Source: Cryptosporangium arvum DSM 44712 (GTDB lineage: Bacteria > Actinomycetota > Actinomycetes > Mycobacteriales > Cryptosporangiaceae). Taken from it: 64,000 bases of DNA. This document shows, piece by piece, positions 55,534 to 63,734 of the stretch (positions within the stretch are counted from its first letter, which is position 1; each line of letters begins with the position of its first letter). A program made the translations under genes and the position numbers. Location: NCBI RefSeq assembly GCF_000585375.1, contig NZ_KK073874.1, forward strand, positions 7,599,913 to 7,663,912, given 5' to 3'. Below the pieces are notes generated by a model that was not told the DNA's origin, did not search any database, and worked only from the letters and a program-made list of their open reading frames with translations.

Positions 55534-57273
55534 TCAGTCTCCCACTCGTTCGGGGGCGTCGGTCGGGAACCGGGCGTCGTCGCGGCGCTCGCGCTCCCAG
55601 GCGGTTCGGTACGGACCGTCAACGGCCGACAGGGCATCGTGCGTTCCGCGCTCGACGATCCGGCCGCCGTCCAGCACCAGGATTTCGTCCGCGTGTTCAC
55701 ATCCGGCCAGGCGGTGGGTGATCAGGATCGTGGCCCGGCCCGCGGTCGCGGCCAGCAGATCGAGCGTCAGCGCGTCGGCGGTGGGCGGGTCGAGGTTCGC
55801 GGTCGGCTCGTCGAGGACCACGACCGGGAAGCCGGCCAGCACGACCCGGGCCAGCGCGAGGCGCTGCCGCTGGCCTCCGGACACCTGCGTTCCGCGCTCC
55901 CCGACCGGGGTGTCGAGGCCCGACGGCAGCGAGCGCACCCAGTCGGCGATCCGGGCGGCGTCCAGCGCCGCGAACAGCTCCGGCTCGGCGGCGTCCGGGC
56001 GCGCGACCCGCAGGTTGTCGCGGATCGACGTGTCGAACAGGTGGGCGTCCTGCGCGCACCAGCCGATCAGTTCGCGCACGGCGTCGGGATCGAAGTTCTG
56101 CACCGGGCGGCCGGCGAGCGTGAACGTGCCCGCCGACGGGTCGAGGAACCGCACCAGGAGCGCGGCGAGCGTGCTCTTCCCGGCACCGGAGGCGCCGACC
56201 ACGGCGATCCGGCGACCGGCTTCCAGGCGCAGGTCGACGTCGGTGAGCGCGGCCGTCGACGCACCCGGCCAGCGGGCCCCGACCTCGGAGAGCACCAGCG
56301 GGAACACCGCGTCGGGTCGTTCGGTGCCCGCGGCGACCGGAGCCTCGGCGGCGAAGATCTCGGCCAGCCGGGCGTCGGACTCGTGCACCCCGGCCAGCGA
56401 CCGGGCCGCGACCGGGAGGCCGGTCACCGCTTCGAACGCGGCCAGCGGGAGGAGCACGACGACCGCGAGCAGCACCGGGTCGAGACGGCCGGCCTCGACC
56501 GCGGCGGCGCCGGCGGCCAGCGCGGCGAGCACCGCCCCGCCGGTCGCGAGCGCGGTCAGGGCCGCGGCCAGCCCGGTGGCCCAGGCCGACCGGGCGGCCG
56601 AGCGCTCCAGCCGGCGGTCGAGTTCGTCGAGCGCGCGGAGGCGGGGCCCGGCCGCACCGTGCGCGATCAGCTCGGGGGCGCCCTGCAGCAGCTCGACGAC
56701 CGACGTGGTGAGCGCGGCCCGGTCGGCGACCGTTGCGCGCTCGGCGCGCTCGGCGGTGCGCACGGTCAGCACCGGCACGACGACCCCGCCGATCAGCAGC
56801 GCGACCGCCAGCGCCGCTCCGGCCACCGGCAGCAGCACGGCCGCGCCGAGCACCGAGAGCACGCCGACGACGACGGCGATCGCGAACGGCAGCCGGACCC
56901 GCAGGTAGCGGTCCTGGACCTGATCGACGTCGGCGACGAACCGGGCGAGCAGGTCACCGCGCCGGAACGCGGGCAGTCCGGCGGGGCCGAGCCGTTCGAG
57001 CCGGGCGTACACCCGGCCGCGCAGCGCGGCGAGGATGCGGAACGTCGCGTCGTGGCCGACCAGCCGCTCGACGTAACGCAGCAGCCCGCGGCCGATGCCG
57101 AAGGCGCGCACCGCGGTCACCGCGACGGCCAGCTCCAGCACCGGCGGCTGCTGCGAGGCCCGGCTGATCAGCCACCCGGACGTCGCCAGCAGCGCCACCG
57201 CGCACCCCAGCGCCCCCGCGCCGAACCCGCCGGCCGCGATCAGCCGTCCCCGTGACGTCGGCTCAGCGGGCAA
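55534..57273 (-). CDS. cydC: Thiol reductant ABC exporter subunit CydC
   Basis: A 579-residue ABC half-transporter. The membrane domain starts with RLIAAGGFGAGALGCAVALL. ATPase motifs: AVVGASGAGKSTLAALLVRF, signature GTQVSGGQRQRLALARVVLA, Walker B FPVVVLDEPTANLDPPTADA. With CydD it exports cysteine/glutathione-type thiols and is needed for assembly of cytochrome bd. A GTG three codons upstream lies within the GGGAGG site, so I prefer the TTG at 57273 with 8-base spacing. The end of cydD overlaps the start region. Confidence 0.92.
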   Translation of the reverse strand: MPAEPTSRGRLIAAGGFGAGALGCAVALLATSGWLISRASQQPPVLELAVAVTAVRAFGIGRGLLRYVERLVGHDATFRILAALRGRVYARLERLGPAGLPAFRRGDLLARFVADVDQVQDRYLRVRLPFAIAVVVGVLSVLGAAVLLPVAGAALAVALLIGGVVVPVLTVRTAERAERATVADRAALTTSVVELLQGAPELIAHGAAGPRLRALDELDRRLERSAARSAWATGLAAALTALATGGAVLAALAAGAAAVEAGRLDPVLLAVVVLLPLAAFEAVTGLPVAARSLAGVHESDARLAEIFAAEAPVAAGTERPDAVFPLVLSEVGARWPGASTAALTDVDLRLEAGRRIAVVGASGAGKSTLAALLVRFLDPSAGTFTLAGRPVQNFDPDAVRELIGWCAQDAHLFDTSIRDNLRVARPDAAEPELFAALDAARIADWVRSLPSGLDTPVGERGTQVSGGQRQRLALARVVLAGFPVVVLDEPTANLDPPTADALTLDLLAATAGRATILITHRLAGCEHADEILVLDGGRIVERGTHDALSAVDGPYRTAWERERRDDARFPTDAPERVGD

Positions 57274-58888
57274 CGCGGTCACCTCCCAGCCGCACGACGT
57301 GGTCGGCCAGGGCGAGCAGGGCGGGGCGGTGGGCGACGAGCACCGCGGTGCGTCCGGCCACCAGGCGGCGCAGGCCGGTGAGCACCCGTTCCTCGCTGGT
57401 CCCGTCGAGGTTCGCGGTGGGTTCGTCGAGCAGGACGATCCGCGGGTCGCGCAGGAACGCGCGGGCCAGCCCGACCCGCTGCCGCTCACCGGCCGACAGC
57501 CCCGCACCGTCCTCGCCGAGGACGGTGTCCAACCCGGCCGGGCGGCCCGCGACCACGTCGGCGAGTTCGGCGTCGGCGGCCGCGCGGGCCACCTCGGCGT
57601 CGGTCGCGTCCAGGCGCCCGAGCCGGATGTTGTCCGCGATCGTGCCCGCGACGAGCGTCGGGCGCTGCGGCACCCAGGCCAGGTGGCGGCGCCAGGCGTC
57701 GGGATCGAGCTCGGCCAGGTCGACGTCGCCGATCCGGACCCGGCCGCTCTCCGGCCGGACGAAGCCCAGCACAACGGCCACCAGCGTCGATTTCCCGGTT
57801 CCGCTGGGGCCGGTCAGGGCCGTGACGGTTCCGTCCCGGACGACGAGCGACGCGTCGCGCACCGCGGGCCCGGTCCGCCCCGGGTAGGTGACCGTGACGT
57901 TCTCGAACGTGAGCGCACCGGTCGGCACCGTCGTGCGGGTGCCGGCCGGCGGGAGCGGGGTCTCGAGCACCGCGAACACCTTGTTCGCCGCCTCCAGGCC
58001 CTCGGTGCTGGCGTGGAACTGCGCCCCGACCAGCCGCAGCGGGAGGTAGACCTCGGGCGCCAGAATCAGCACGAGCAGGCCGGTCTCGAGCGTCAGCTCA
58101 CCCTCGACCAGCCGTAGCCCGATCGACACCGCCACCAGCGCCACCGAGAGCGTGGCCAGCAGCTCCAGCACCAGCGACGACAGGAACGCCGCCCGGAGCA
58201 CCCCCATCGTCGTGCGCCGGAACTCGCCGGTGATCCGCCGGACGGTCTCCGCCTGGGCCTTGGCCCGGCCGAACACCATCAGCGTCGGCAGCCCGGCGAC
58301 GACGTCCAGGAAGTGACCGGACAGCCGCGACAGCGCGTCGTACTGCTGTTTCGTGCGGCCTTCCGTGTACCAGCCGACGAGCGCCATGAAGATCGGGATC
58401 AGCGGCACGGTCACCACCAGCACCACCGCGGTGAGCCAGTCGGCGAACAGCAGCCGGGCCCCGATCAGCGCGGGCACGACCGCGGCCAGCACCAGCTGCG
58501 GCAGGTAGCGGGCGAAGTAGCCGGTCAGCGCGTCGACGCCGCGGGTGGCGAGGGTGGCCAGCTCACCGGTGGCACCGGGCCCGAGCGCGACCGTGTGGGC
58601 GAGCAGCGCCCGGCGCAGCGTCGAGATCACGGTGGCCCCGGTGCGGTGGGCGATCGTGTCCTGCGCCCAGGCGACACCGGCGCGGCCGAGCGTGACCGCC
58701 GCGAGCCCGGCGAGCTCGGCGCCGACCTGGAAGTCGCCGTCGGCGACCACCCCGGCGATCGCGCTCGCCAGCAGCGTCGCCTGCGCGATCAGCAGCGCGG
58801 CCGACGCCGTGCCGAGCACCACGCTGACGACCAGGAAGACCCGGGTCGCGGTGGCGTAGCGGAGCAGACGGGGGTCGAGCGGCTTCAT
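57263..58888 (-). CDS. cydD: Thiol reductant ABC exporter subunit CydD
   Basis: A 541-residue ABC half-transporter, partner of CydC. The membrane domain has ARYLPQLVLAAVVPALIGAR, VTVPLIPIFMALVGWYTEGR, typical of CydD. ATPase: TALTGPSGTGKSTLVAVVLG, GAGLSAGERQRVGLARAFLR, RIVLLDEPTANLDGTSEERV. The ATG overlaps the cydB stop by 4 bases. Separate CydC and CydD proteins are used here rather than the fused CydDC of some Streptomyces. Confidence 0.93.
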   Translation of the reverse strand: MKPLDPRLLRYATATRVFLVVSVVLGTASAALLIAQATLLASAIAGVVADGDFQVGAELAGLAAVTLGRAGVAWAQDTIAHRTGATVISTLRRALLAHTVALGPGATGELATLATRGVDALTGYFARYLPQLVLAAVVPALIGARLLFADWLTAVVLVVTVPLIPIFMALVGWYTEGRTKQQYDALSRLSGHFLDVVAGLPTLMVFGRAKAQAETVRRITGEFRRTTMGVLRAAFLSSLVLELLATLSVALVAVSIGLRLVEGELTLETGLLVLILAPEVYLPLRLVGAQFHASTEGLEAANKVFAVLETPLPPAGTRTTVPTGALTFENVTVTYPGRTGPAVRDASLVVRDGTVTALTGPSGTGKSTLVAVVLGFVRPESGRVRIGDVDLAELDPDAWRRHLAWVPQRPTLVAGTIADNIRLGRLDATDAEVARAAADAELADVVAGRPAGLDTVLGEDGAGLSAGERQRVGLARAFLRDPRIVLLDEPTANLDGTSEERVLTGLRRLVAGRTAVLVAHRPALLALADHVVRLGGDRVAR

Positions 58889-59913
58889 CGAGCGTGTCGC
58901 ACCAGCGCGGCCCCGGCCGACGGCGGGAGGTCGCGGACGCCGATGCGCTGCCGGAACACCCAGTAGGTCCAGCCCTGGTACAGCAGCACGAGTGGGGTGA
59001 ACACCAGGGCCGCCCAGGACATGATCGTCAGCGTATAGGGCGTCGCGGCCGCGTTCGTCGTGGTGAGGTCGTTGGCCGCGGCCAGTCCCGAGGGCGCGAC
59101 GGCCGGGAAGAGCAGCGTGAACAGCGTCGCGGTGGCGAGCACGATCGCCGCGCCGGTGCCGAGGAACGCCCAGCCTTCGCGGCCACGGGCGTTGGCGGCG
59201 GCCGCCCCGAGCAGCGCGGCGAGGGCCAGCGCGCCGGTGGTCCAGGTGACCGGGTCGCCCCGGTCGAGCTGAGCGACGACCAGACCGGCCCCGCTGACCA
59301 GGACCGCCCCGAACAGGATCCGGCCGGCCAGCGCCCGGGCCCGGTGCCGGATCTCGCCGTGCGTCTTGAGCGCGACGAACACGGCGCCGTGCAGGACGAA
59401 CAGCGTCAGCGTCGTGGCGCCGCCGAGGAGGCCGGCGACCGTGAACAGGTCGGTGACGTTCCCGGCGAACTCCTTGTCCGCGTCGATCGGGAGGCCGCCG
59501 AGCAGGTTGCCGAACACGAAGCCCCAGGCGAACGCCGGCACGACGGAGCCGAAGACGAGACAGCGGTCCCAGCGCCGCTGCCAGGCCGCCTCGACGCGCT
59601 TGCCGCGGTACTCGAACGCGAGGGCGCGCAGGATCAGCGCGACCAGGATCAGCAGCATCGGCAGGTAGAACGCGCTGAGCAGCGTCGCGTACCACTCCGG
59701 GAACGCGGCGAACGTGGCCCCGATCGCGGTCACGACCCAGACCTCGTTGCCGTCCCAGACCGGGCCGACGGTGTTGATCAGCACGCGGCGCTCGGTGTCG
59801 TCGCGGCCCAGCACCGGCAGCAGCGCGCCGACGCCGAAGTCGAAGCCTTCGAGGAAGAAGTAGCCGGTCCAGAGGAAGGCGAGGACCACGAACCAGACGG
59901 TGGTGAGTTCCAT
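58885..59913 (-). CDS. cydB: Cytochrome bd oxidase subunit II (CydB)
   Basis: A 342-residue membrane protein with eight or nine helices. Conserved elements: VLAFLWTGYFFLEGFDFGVG, NTVGPVWDGNEVWVVTAIGA, FPEWYATLLSAFYLPMLLIL and VVPAFAWGFVFGNLLGGLPI. It forms the quinol oxidase with CydA. It starts 12 bases after cydA and overlaps cydD by 4 bases. Confidence 0.95.
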   Translation of the reverse strand: MELTTVWFVVLAFLWTGYFFLEGFDFGVGALLPVLGRDDTERRVLINTVGPVWDGNEVWVVTAIGATFAAFPEWYATLLSAFYLPMLLILVALILRALAFEYRGKRVEAAWQRRWDRCLVFGSVVPAFAWGFVFGNLLGGLPIDADKEFAGNVTDLFTVAGLLGGATTLTLFVLHGAVFVALKTHGEIRHRARALAGRILFGAVLVSGAGLVVAQLDRGDPVTWTTGALALAALLGAAAANARGREGWAFLGTGAAIVLATATLFTLLFPAVAPSGLAAANDLTTTNAAATPYTLTIMSWAALVFTPLVLLYQGWTYWVFRQRIGVRDLPPSAGAALVRHAR

Positions 59914-59925
59914 GGTTCTTTCCCC

Positions 59926-61389
59926 TTAGTACGCGAACGCGAGTCGACGTTCTTCTGGCCGGGCCTCTTCGGGTGCCGGCGGCGCCTCGGGGCCGTGCAT
60001 CGCGTAGGTCCGGATCAGACGGAACTCGATGACGCCGAGGAGCGCGTAGAGGAGCGTGAACACGGTCAGCGAGATCGCGACCGTGCCGGCGGGGACGCTC
60101 GGCGAGACGCCGTCGGCGGTGCGGAGCATGCCGTAGACCACCCAGGGCTGGCGGCCCATCTCGGTGAAGATCCACCCGAACGAGTTGGCCAGGATCGGCA
60201 GCGGGATCGCCCACACCGCCGCCCGCCACGCCCACCGCGGCACGTGGCTCCCCCAGCCGTCGTCGCCCGCGGCACGGCGGCCCGGAGCACGCCGGCGCAG
60301 CGTACGGAGGAGCCAGCGGCCCGGGCGGCCGGTGAGGAAGAGCAGGCCGGCGGCGAGCGCGGCGGCGGCCAGGCCGGTGCCGATCATCAGGCGGAAGGTC
60401 CAGTACGTGACCGGGACGACGGGCCGGTAGTCGCCCTCGCCGTAGGTGGCCACCTCGCGGCGCTGGACGTCGTTGATGCCCTCGACCTCGCCGTCCCAGC
60501 TCCCCGTGGCCACGAACGACAGCAACCGCGGCACGCGGATGCTGAACACCTCGTCCTTGCCGTCCAGCGAGCCGATCGTGAACACCGAGAACGACGCCGG
60601 GGCCACCGTGTCGTACAGCGCCTCGGCCGCGGCCATCTTCATCGGCTGCTGCTCGGTCATGATCTTGGCCTGCATGTCACCGCTGATCACCACGCCGACC
60701 GCGGCGGCCACCATCGTCCAGGCCGCGAGTTTCAACGACGGACGCATGACGTCGACGTGCTGTCCGCGCGCCAGGTGCCACGCCGCGATTCCGATCATCA
60801 GCGCGGCCGCGGTCATGAAGCACGCGAAGATCACGTGCGGGAACGCGGAGAGCAGCGTGGAGTTCGTGATCACCGCGAGGAAGTCGGTGAGCTCGGCGCG
60901 CCCGGTCTCCGTGTTGATCCGGTACCCCACCGGGTGCTGCATCCAGGAGTTCGCGGCCAGGATGAAGTACGCCGAGAGCATCGTCCCGACCGCGACCACC
61001 CACATGCACGCGGCGTGTGCCCACCTCGGCAGCTTGTCCCAGCCGAAGATCCACAGACCCAGGAACGTCGACTCGAGGAAGAACGCGAGCAGCGCCTCGA
61101 TGGCCAGCGGCGCGCCGAAGATGTCACCGACGTAGCGGGAGTAGTCGCTCCAGGCCATCCCGAACTGGAACTCCTGCACCAGCCCGGTGGCGATCCCGAT
61201 CGCGAAGTTGATCAGCAGGAGCTTGCCCCAGAACTTCGCCGCCCGCTTGTAGTGCTCCTTGCCGGTGCGGACGTACGCGGTCTCGAGGACCGCCACCAGG
61301 AACGACAAGCCGATCGAGAGCGGCACGAAGATGTAGTGGTAGACGGTCGTGATGCCGAATTGCCACCGGGCGAGGTCGAGCTGGTCCAT
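59926..61389 (-). CDS. cydA: Cytochrome bd oxidase subunit I (CydA)
   Basis: A 487-residue quinol oxidase subunit that binds the hemes. His18 (FGITTVYHYIFVPLSIG) is the heme b595 ligand; the b558 His is in LSAFPHVIFACFMTAAAL, and Met in WTFRLMIGTGLAAA. KIMTEQQPMKMAAAEALYDT and FTEMGRQPWVVYGMLRTADG are invariant blocks. The quinol loop is short (length below the ~520 of the E. coli protein), so it is the short-Q-loop type. The ATG is 50-110 bases downstream of a promoter with three palindromes. Confidence 0.95.
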   Translation of the reverse strand: MDQLDLARWQFGITTVYHYIFVPLSIGLSFLVAVLETAYVRTGKEHYKRAAKFWGKLLLINFAIGIATGLVQEFQFGMAWSDYSRYVGDIFGAPLAIEALLAFFLESTFLGLWIFGWDKLPRWAHAACMWVVAVGTMLSAYFILAANSWMQHPVGYRINTETGRAELTDFLAVITNSTLLSAFPHVIFACFMTAAALMIGIAAWHLARGQHVDVMRPSLKLAAWTMVAAAVGVVISGDMQAKIMTEQQPMKMAAAEALYDTVAPASFSVFTIGSLDGKDEVFSIRVPRLLSFVATGSWDGEVEGINDVQRREVATYGEGDYRPVVPVTYWTFRLMIGTGLAAAALAAGLLFLTGRPGRWLLRTLRRRAPGRRAAGDDGWGSHVPRWAWRAAVWAIPLPILANSFGWIFTEMGRQPWVVYGMLRTADGVSPSVPAGTVAISLTVFTLLYALLGVIEFRLIRTYAMHGPEAPPAPEEARPEERRLAFAY

Positions 61390-61410
61390 GGCGGTCCCCG
61401 ATCCGCAACC

Positions 61411-61427
61411 GTCTACGCCACGTAGAC
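61411..61427. promoter_or_regulatory. Palindrome between the cyd promoter and cydA
   Basis: GTCTACG, CCA, CGTAGAC: a perfect 7-3-7 inverted repeat. Its core CTAC-N5-GTAG recurs at 61441-61453, exactly 28 bases away. Confidence 0.65.
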
Positions 61428-61439
61428 GTCCTACAAATG

Positions 61440-61470
61440 ACTACATCACGTAGACGGTTGACCATCAACC
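61440..61470 (-). promoter_or_regulatory. cydABDC promoter with overlapping operators
   Basis: On the minus strand TTGATG (61463-61468), 17 bases, TGTAGT (61440-61445) resemble -35 and -10 boxes of the housekeeping sigma. CTAC-ATCAC-GTAG (61441-61453) covers the -10, and the palindrome GGTTGA-CCA-TCAACC (61456-61470) covers the -35. Both would be well placed for repression. Confidence 0.6.
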
Positions 61471-61499
61471 TCGGGGTCAGGTGGTGTTGGGCACACGAA

Positions 61500-61528
61500 G
61501 AGGAGCCCCGCCGGCGGCGGGGCTCCTC
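61500..61528 (-). terminator. Terminator downstream of the MarR gene
   Basis: GAGGAGCCCCGCC and GGCGGGGCTCCTC form a perfect 13-bp stem with a 3-base loop. Minus-strand sequence after it is TTCGTGTG. It stands 12 bases beyond the MarR stop and separates it from the cyd promoter. Confidence 0.75.
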
Positions 61529-61539
61529 GGGGCTCGCGG

Positions 61540-61974
61540 TCAGCCGGCGAGGCGGGTGGCGAGAGCCTCGAGCACGGGCAGCGCCGCCTCGATCGCCGCC
61601 CGGTCCCCGGGTGAGAGCTGGTCGAGTTCGGACTGGAGCGCCTTCGAGCGGACACCGGCCAGCCGGGTCAGGAACGCCTCGCCGGCATCGGTGATCCGCA
61701 CCAGGTACGCCCGCCGGTCGGCCGGGTCGTTCTCCCGCTCGAGGAACTGGTTGCTCTCCAGCAGCGCCACGATCCGGGTCATCGTCGAGGGCGTGACGCC
61801 CTCCCGCAGGGCCAGGTCGCCGGGGCGGATCGGCCCCTCGCGCCGGACCGTGCTCAGCGCCGCGATCGAGCCGGGCCCCAGTTCGCTCGGCTCCGTGCGC
61901 CGCAGCGCCCGCTGCAGCCGCGCCAGCGCGACCGGAAGCCGCGTGGTCACGCTCTCCTGCGCCGGCGCTGTCAC
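61540..61974 (-). CDS. MarR-family transcriptional regulator
   Basis: A 144-residue winged-helix repressor. Blocks: RLPVALARLQRALRRTEPSE, LGPGSIAALSTVRREGPIRP, GDLALREGVTPSTMTRIVAL, LERENDPADRRAYLVRITDA. It overlaps the end of the MFS gene by 4 bases (GTGA), so it is co-transcribed with the exporter and most likely represses it through the palindrome at 63693-63716. MarR members release DNA on binding phenolic or drug-like compounds. Confidence 0.92.
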   Translation of the reverse strand: MTAPAQESVTTRLPVALARLQRALRRTEPSELGPGSIAALSTVRREGPIRPGDLALREGVTPSTMTRIVALLESNQFLERENDPADRRAYLVRITDAGEAFLTRLAGVRSKALQSELDQLSPGDRAAIEAALPVLEALATRLAG

Positions 61975-63683
61975 GACGTCACCTGTGCTGGCACTGCGCC
62001 CTCCGGGGTGCTCTCGGCCGGCGCCGTGGCGGCGCGGCGGCGGGTGCCGCCGATCAGGGAGGCCACCGCGGCGATCACCATCATGACGGCCGCGGTCACG
62101 AAGACCACGACCAGCCCGTTGTGGAAGGGCTCGGAGATCAGCGCCGGGAAGAACTCCTTGCCGGTGAGCGTGGCGGCCTGGGCCGGGGTCACCTGGTCCA
62201 GCGCGCCGGTGGGCCCGAGCAGTTCGGCGAGCGGGTTGTAGCCGAGGAACGCCGCGAACAACGTCCCGACCGGCGGAAGCTGCGCGACCTGCTCCGCGAC
62301 TCCCGACGACACGCCCTGTTCCCGCAGTCCGCCGGAGAGCGTCTGCGGCAGGTGCGCCGAGAGCCCGGCGATCATCAGCGAGAAGAACACGCCGATCGAG
62401 AGCGCGGATCCGGCGTTGATGAACATGCCACGCATCCCCGACGCGACGCCCCGCTGGTCGGCCGGGACGGACCCCATAACCGCCGCGGTGTTCGGCGAGC
62501 TGAACAGCCCGGAGCCGATGCCGTTGAGCAGCGTCAGCGACGCGAACACCCAGTACGGGAAGTTCACCGGGATGAGCAGCAGCCCGACGAACGAGGCCGC
62601 GACGAGCAGCAGCCCGCCCACCGCGAACCGCCTCGTGCCGTACCGGTCGGACAGCCACCCGGACACCGGCCCCGCCACCAGGAAGCCGATCGTCACCGGC
62701 AGCAGGTAGATCCCGGCCCAGAGCGGCGTCGACTCGTAGTCGTAGCCGTGCCGCGGCAGCCAGATGCCCTGCAGCCAGATGATCAGCATGAACTGCATGC
62801 CGCCGCGGCCGATCGCGGCCAGCAGCCCGGCGAAGTTCCCGGCCGCGAACACCCGGTTGCGGAACAGCCCGACGCGGAACATCGGGAACCTCACCCGGCT
62901 CTCGACGACGACGAACGCGACGAGCAGCGCGACACCCCCGGCCAGGCCGCCGACCACCCACGGGTTCGTCCAGCCGGTGGCGTGGTCGCCGTAGGGCTGG
63001 ATGCCGTACGTGATCGCGGCCAGCAGAACGCCGAGCCCGACGCCGAACGTGATGTTGCCCAGCCAGTCCACCGGGTCGGTCTCGCGCGTGGAGAGCTCAC
63101 GCAGCGACCGGTACGACCAGATCGTGCCGAGGACGCCCAGCGGGACGCTCACCCAGAAGACCGCCCGCCAGTGCCACTCGGAGAGCAGGCCGCCGAGCAC
63201 CAGCCCGATGAACGACCCGGCGATCGCCGCGACCTGGTTGATGCCCAGCGCCATCCCCCGCTGATGGCCGGGGAACGCGTCGGTGAGGATCGCGGTCGAG
63301 TTCGCCATGATCATCGCGCCACCGACGCCCTGCACCACGCGCCAGCCGATCAGCCAGAGCGCACCGGCGTCGCCCACCGCCGGATCCAGCGAGAGCGCGA
63401 TCGACGAGACCGTGAAGACGACGAAGCCGAGGTTGTAGAGGCGCACCCGGCCGTACATGTCGCCGAGCCGGCCGAACGTCACGACCAGCACCGCGGACAC
63501 GAGCAGGAAGCCCATGATCATCCACAGCAGGTAGCTGACGTTGTGCTCGTCCAGCGGGTTGAGGTGGATGCCGCGGAAGATCGCGGGCAGCGAGATCAGC
63601 ACGATCGACGAGTTAACCGTCGCCAGCAGCATGCCGACCGTGGTGTTCGAGAGCGCGACCCACTTGTAGCCAGGCTGAGCCAT
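61971..63683 (-). CDS. MFS multidrug transporter, DHA2 (14-helix) type
   Basis: A 570-residue transporter. Motif D1/A blocks: SNTTVGMLLATVNSSIVLIS, LVVTFGRLGDMYGRVRLYNL; motif C region: NQVAAIAGSFIGLVLGGLLS. VAGPVSGWLSDRYGTRRFAV and SSPNTAAVMGSVPADQRGVA are in the second half. There are 14 predicted helices. It is a drug/proton antiporter of the EmrB/QacA kind, under the MarR regulator that follows. The ATG has an operator just upstream. Confidence 0.92.
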   Translation of the reverse strand: MAQPGYKWVALSNTTVGMLLATVNSSIVLISLPAIFRGIHLNPLDEHNVSYLLWMIMGFLLVSAVLVVTFGRLGDMYGRVRLYNLGFVVFTVSSIALSLDPAVGDAGALWLIGWRVVQGVGGAMIMANSTAILTDAFPGHQRGMALGINQVAAIAGSFIGLVLGGLLSEWHWRAVFWVSVPLGVLGTIWSYRSLRELSTRETDPVDWLGNITFGVGLGVLLAAITYGIQPYGDHATGWTNPWVVGGLAGGVALLVAFVVVESRVRFPMFRVGLFRNRVFAAGNFAGLLAAIGRGGMQFMLIIWLQGIWLPRHGYDYESTPLWAGIYLLPVTIGFLVAGPVSGWLSDRYGTRRFAVGGLLLVAASFVGLLLIPVNFPYWVFASLTLLNGIGSGLFSSPNTAAVMGSVPADQRGVASGMRGMFINAGSALSIGVFFSLMIAGLSAHLPQTLSGGLREQGVSSGVAEQVAQLPPVGTLFAAFLGYNPLAELLGPTGALDQVTPAQAATLTGKEFFPALISEPFHNGLVVVFVTAAVMMVIAAVASLIGGTRRRAATAPAESTPEGAVPAQVTS

Positions 63684-63692
63684 GAGCCCCAG

Positions 63693-63716
63693 ATTAGTTG
63701 GTTGACGCTAACTAAT
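63693..63716. promoter_or_regulatory. MarR operator candidate upstream of the MFS gene
   Basis: ATTAGTT, spacer of 10, AACTAAT: a perfect 7-base inverted repeat, only 9 bases before the ATG. The TTAG...CTAA form is typical for MarR sites, including those of OhrR and related proteins. Confidence 0.65.
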
Positions 63717-63734
63717 CATTTCCCGTGACGCAGT

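Noticed and set aside
58894-61425. An 843-codon plus-strand frame opposite cydA and cydB
   Set aside because: The minus strand encodes unmistakable cydA/cydB. The plus frame is rich in Arg/His/Gln repeats as expected of antisense GC-rich sequence.
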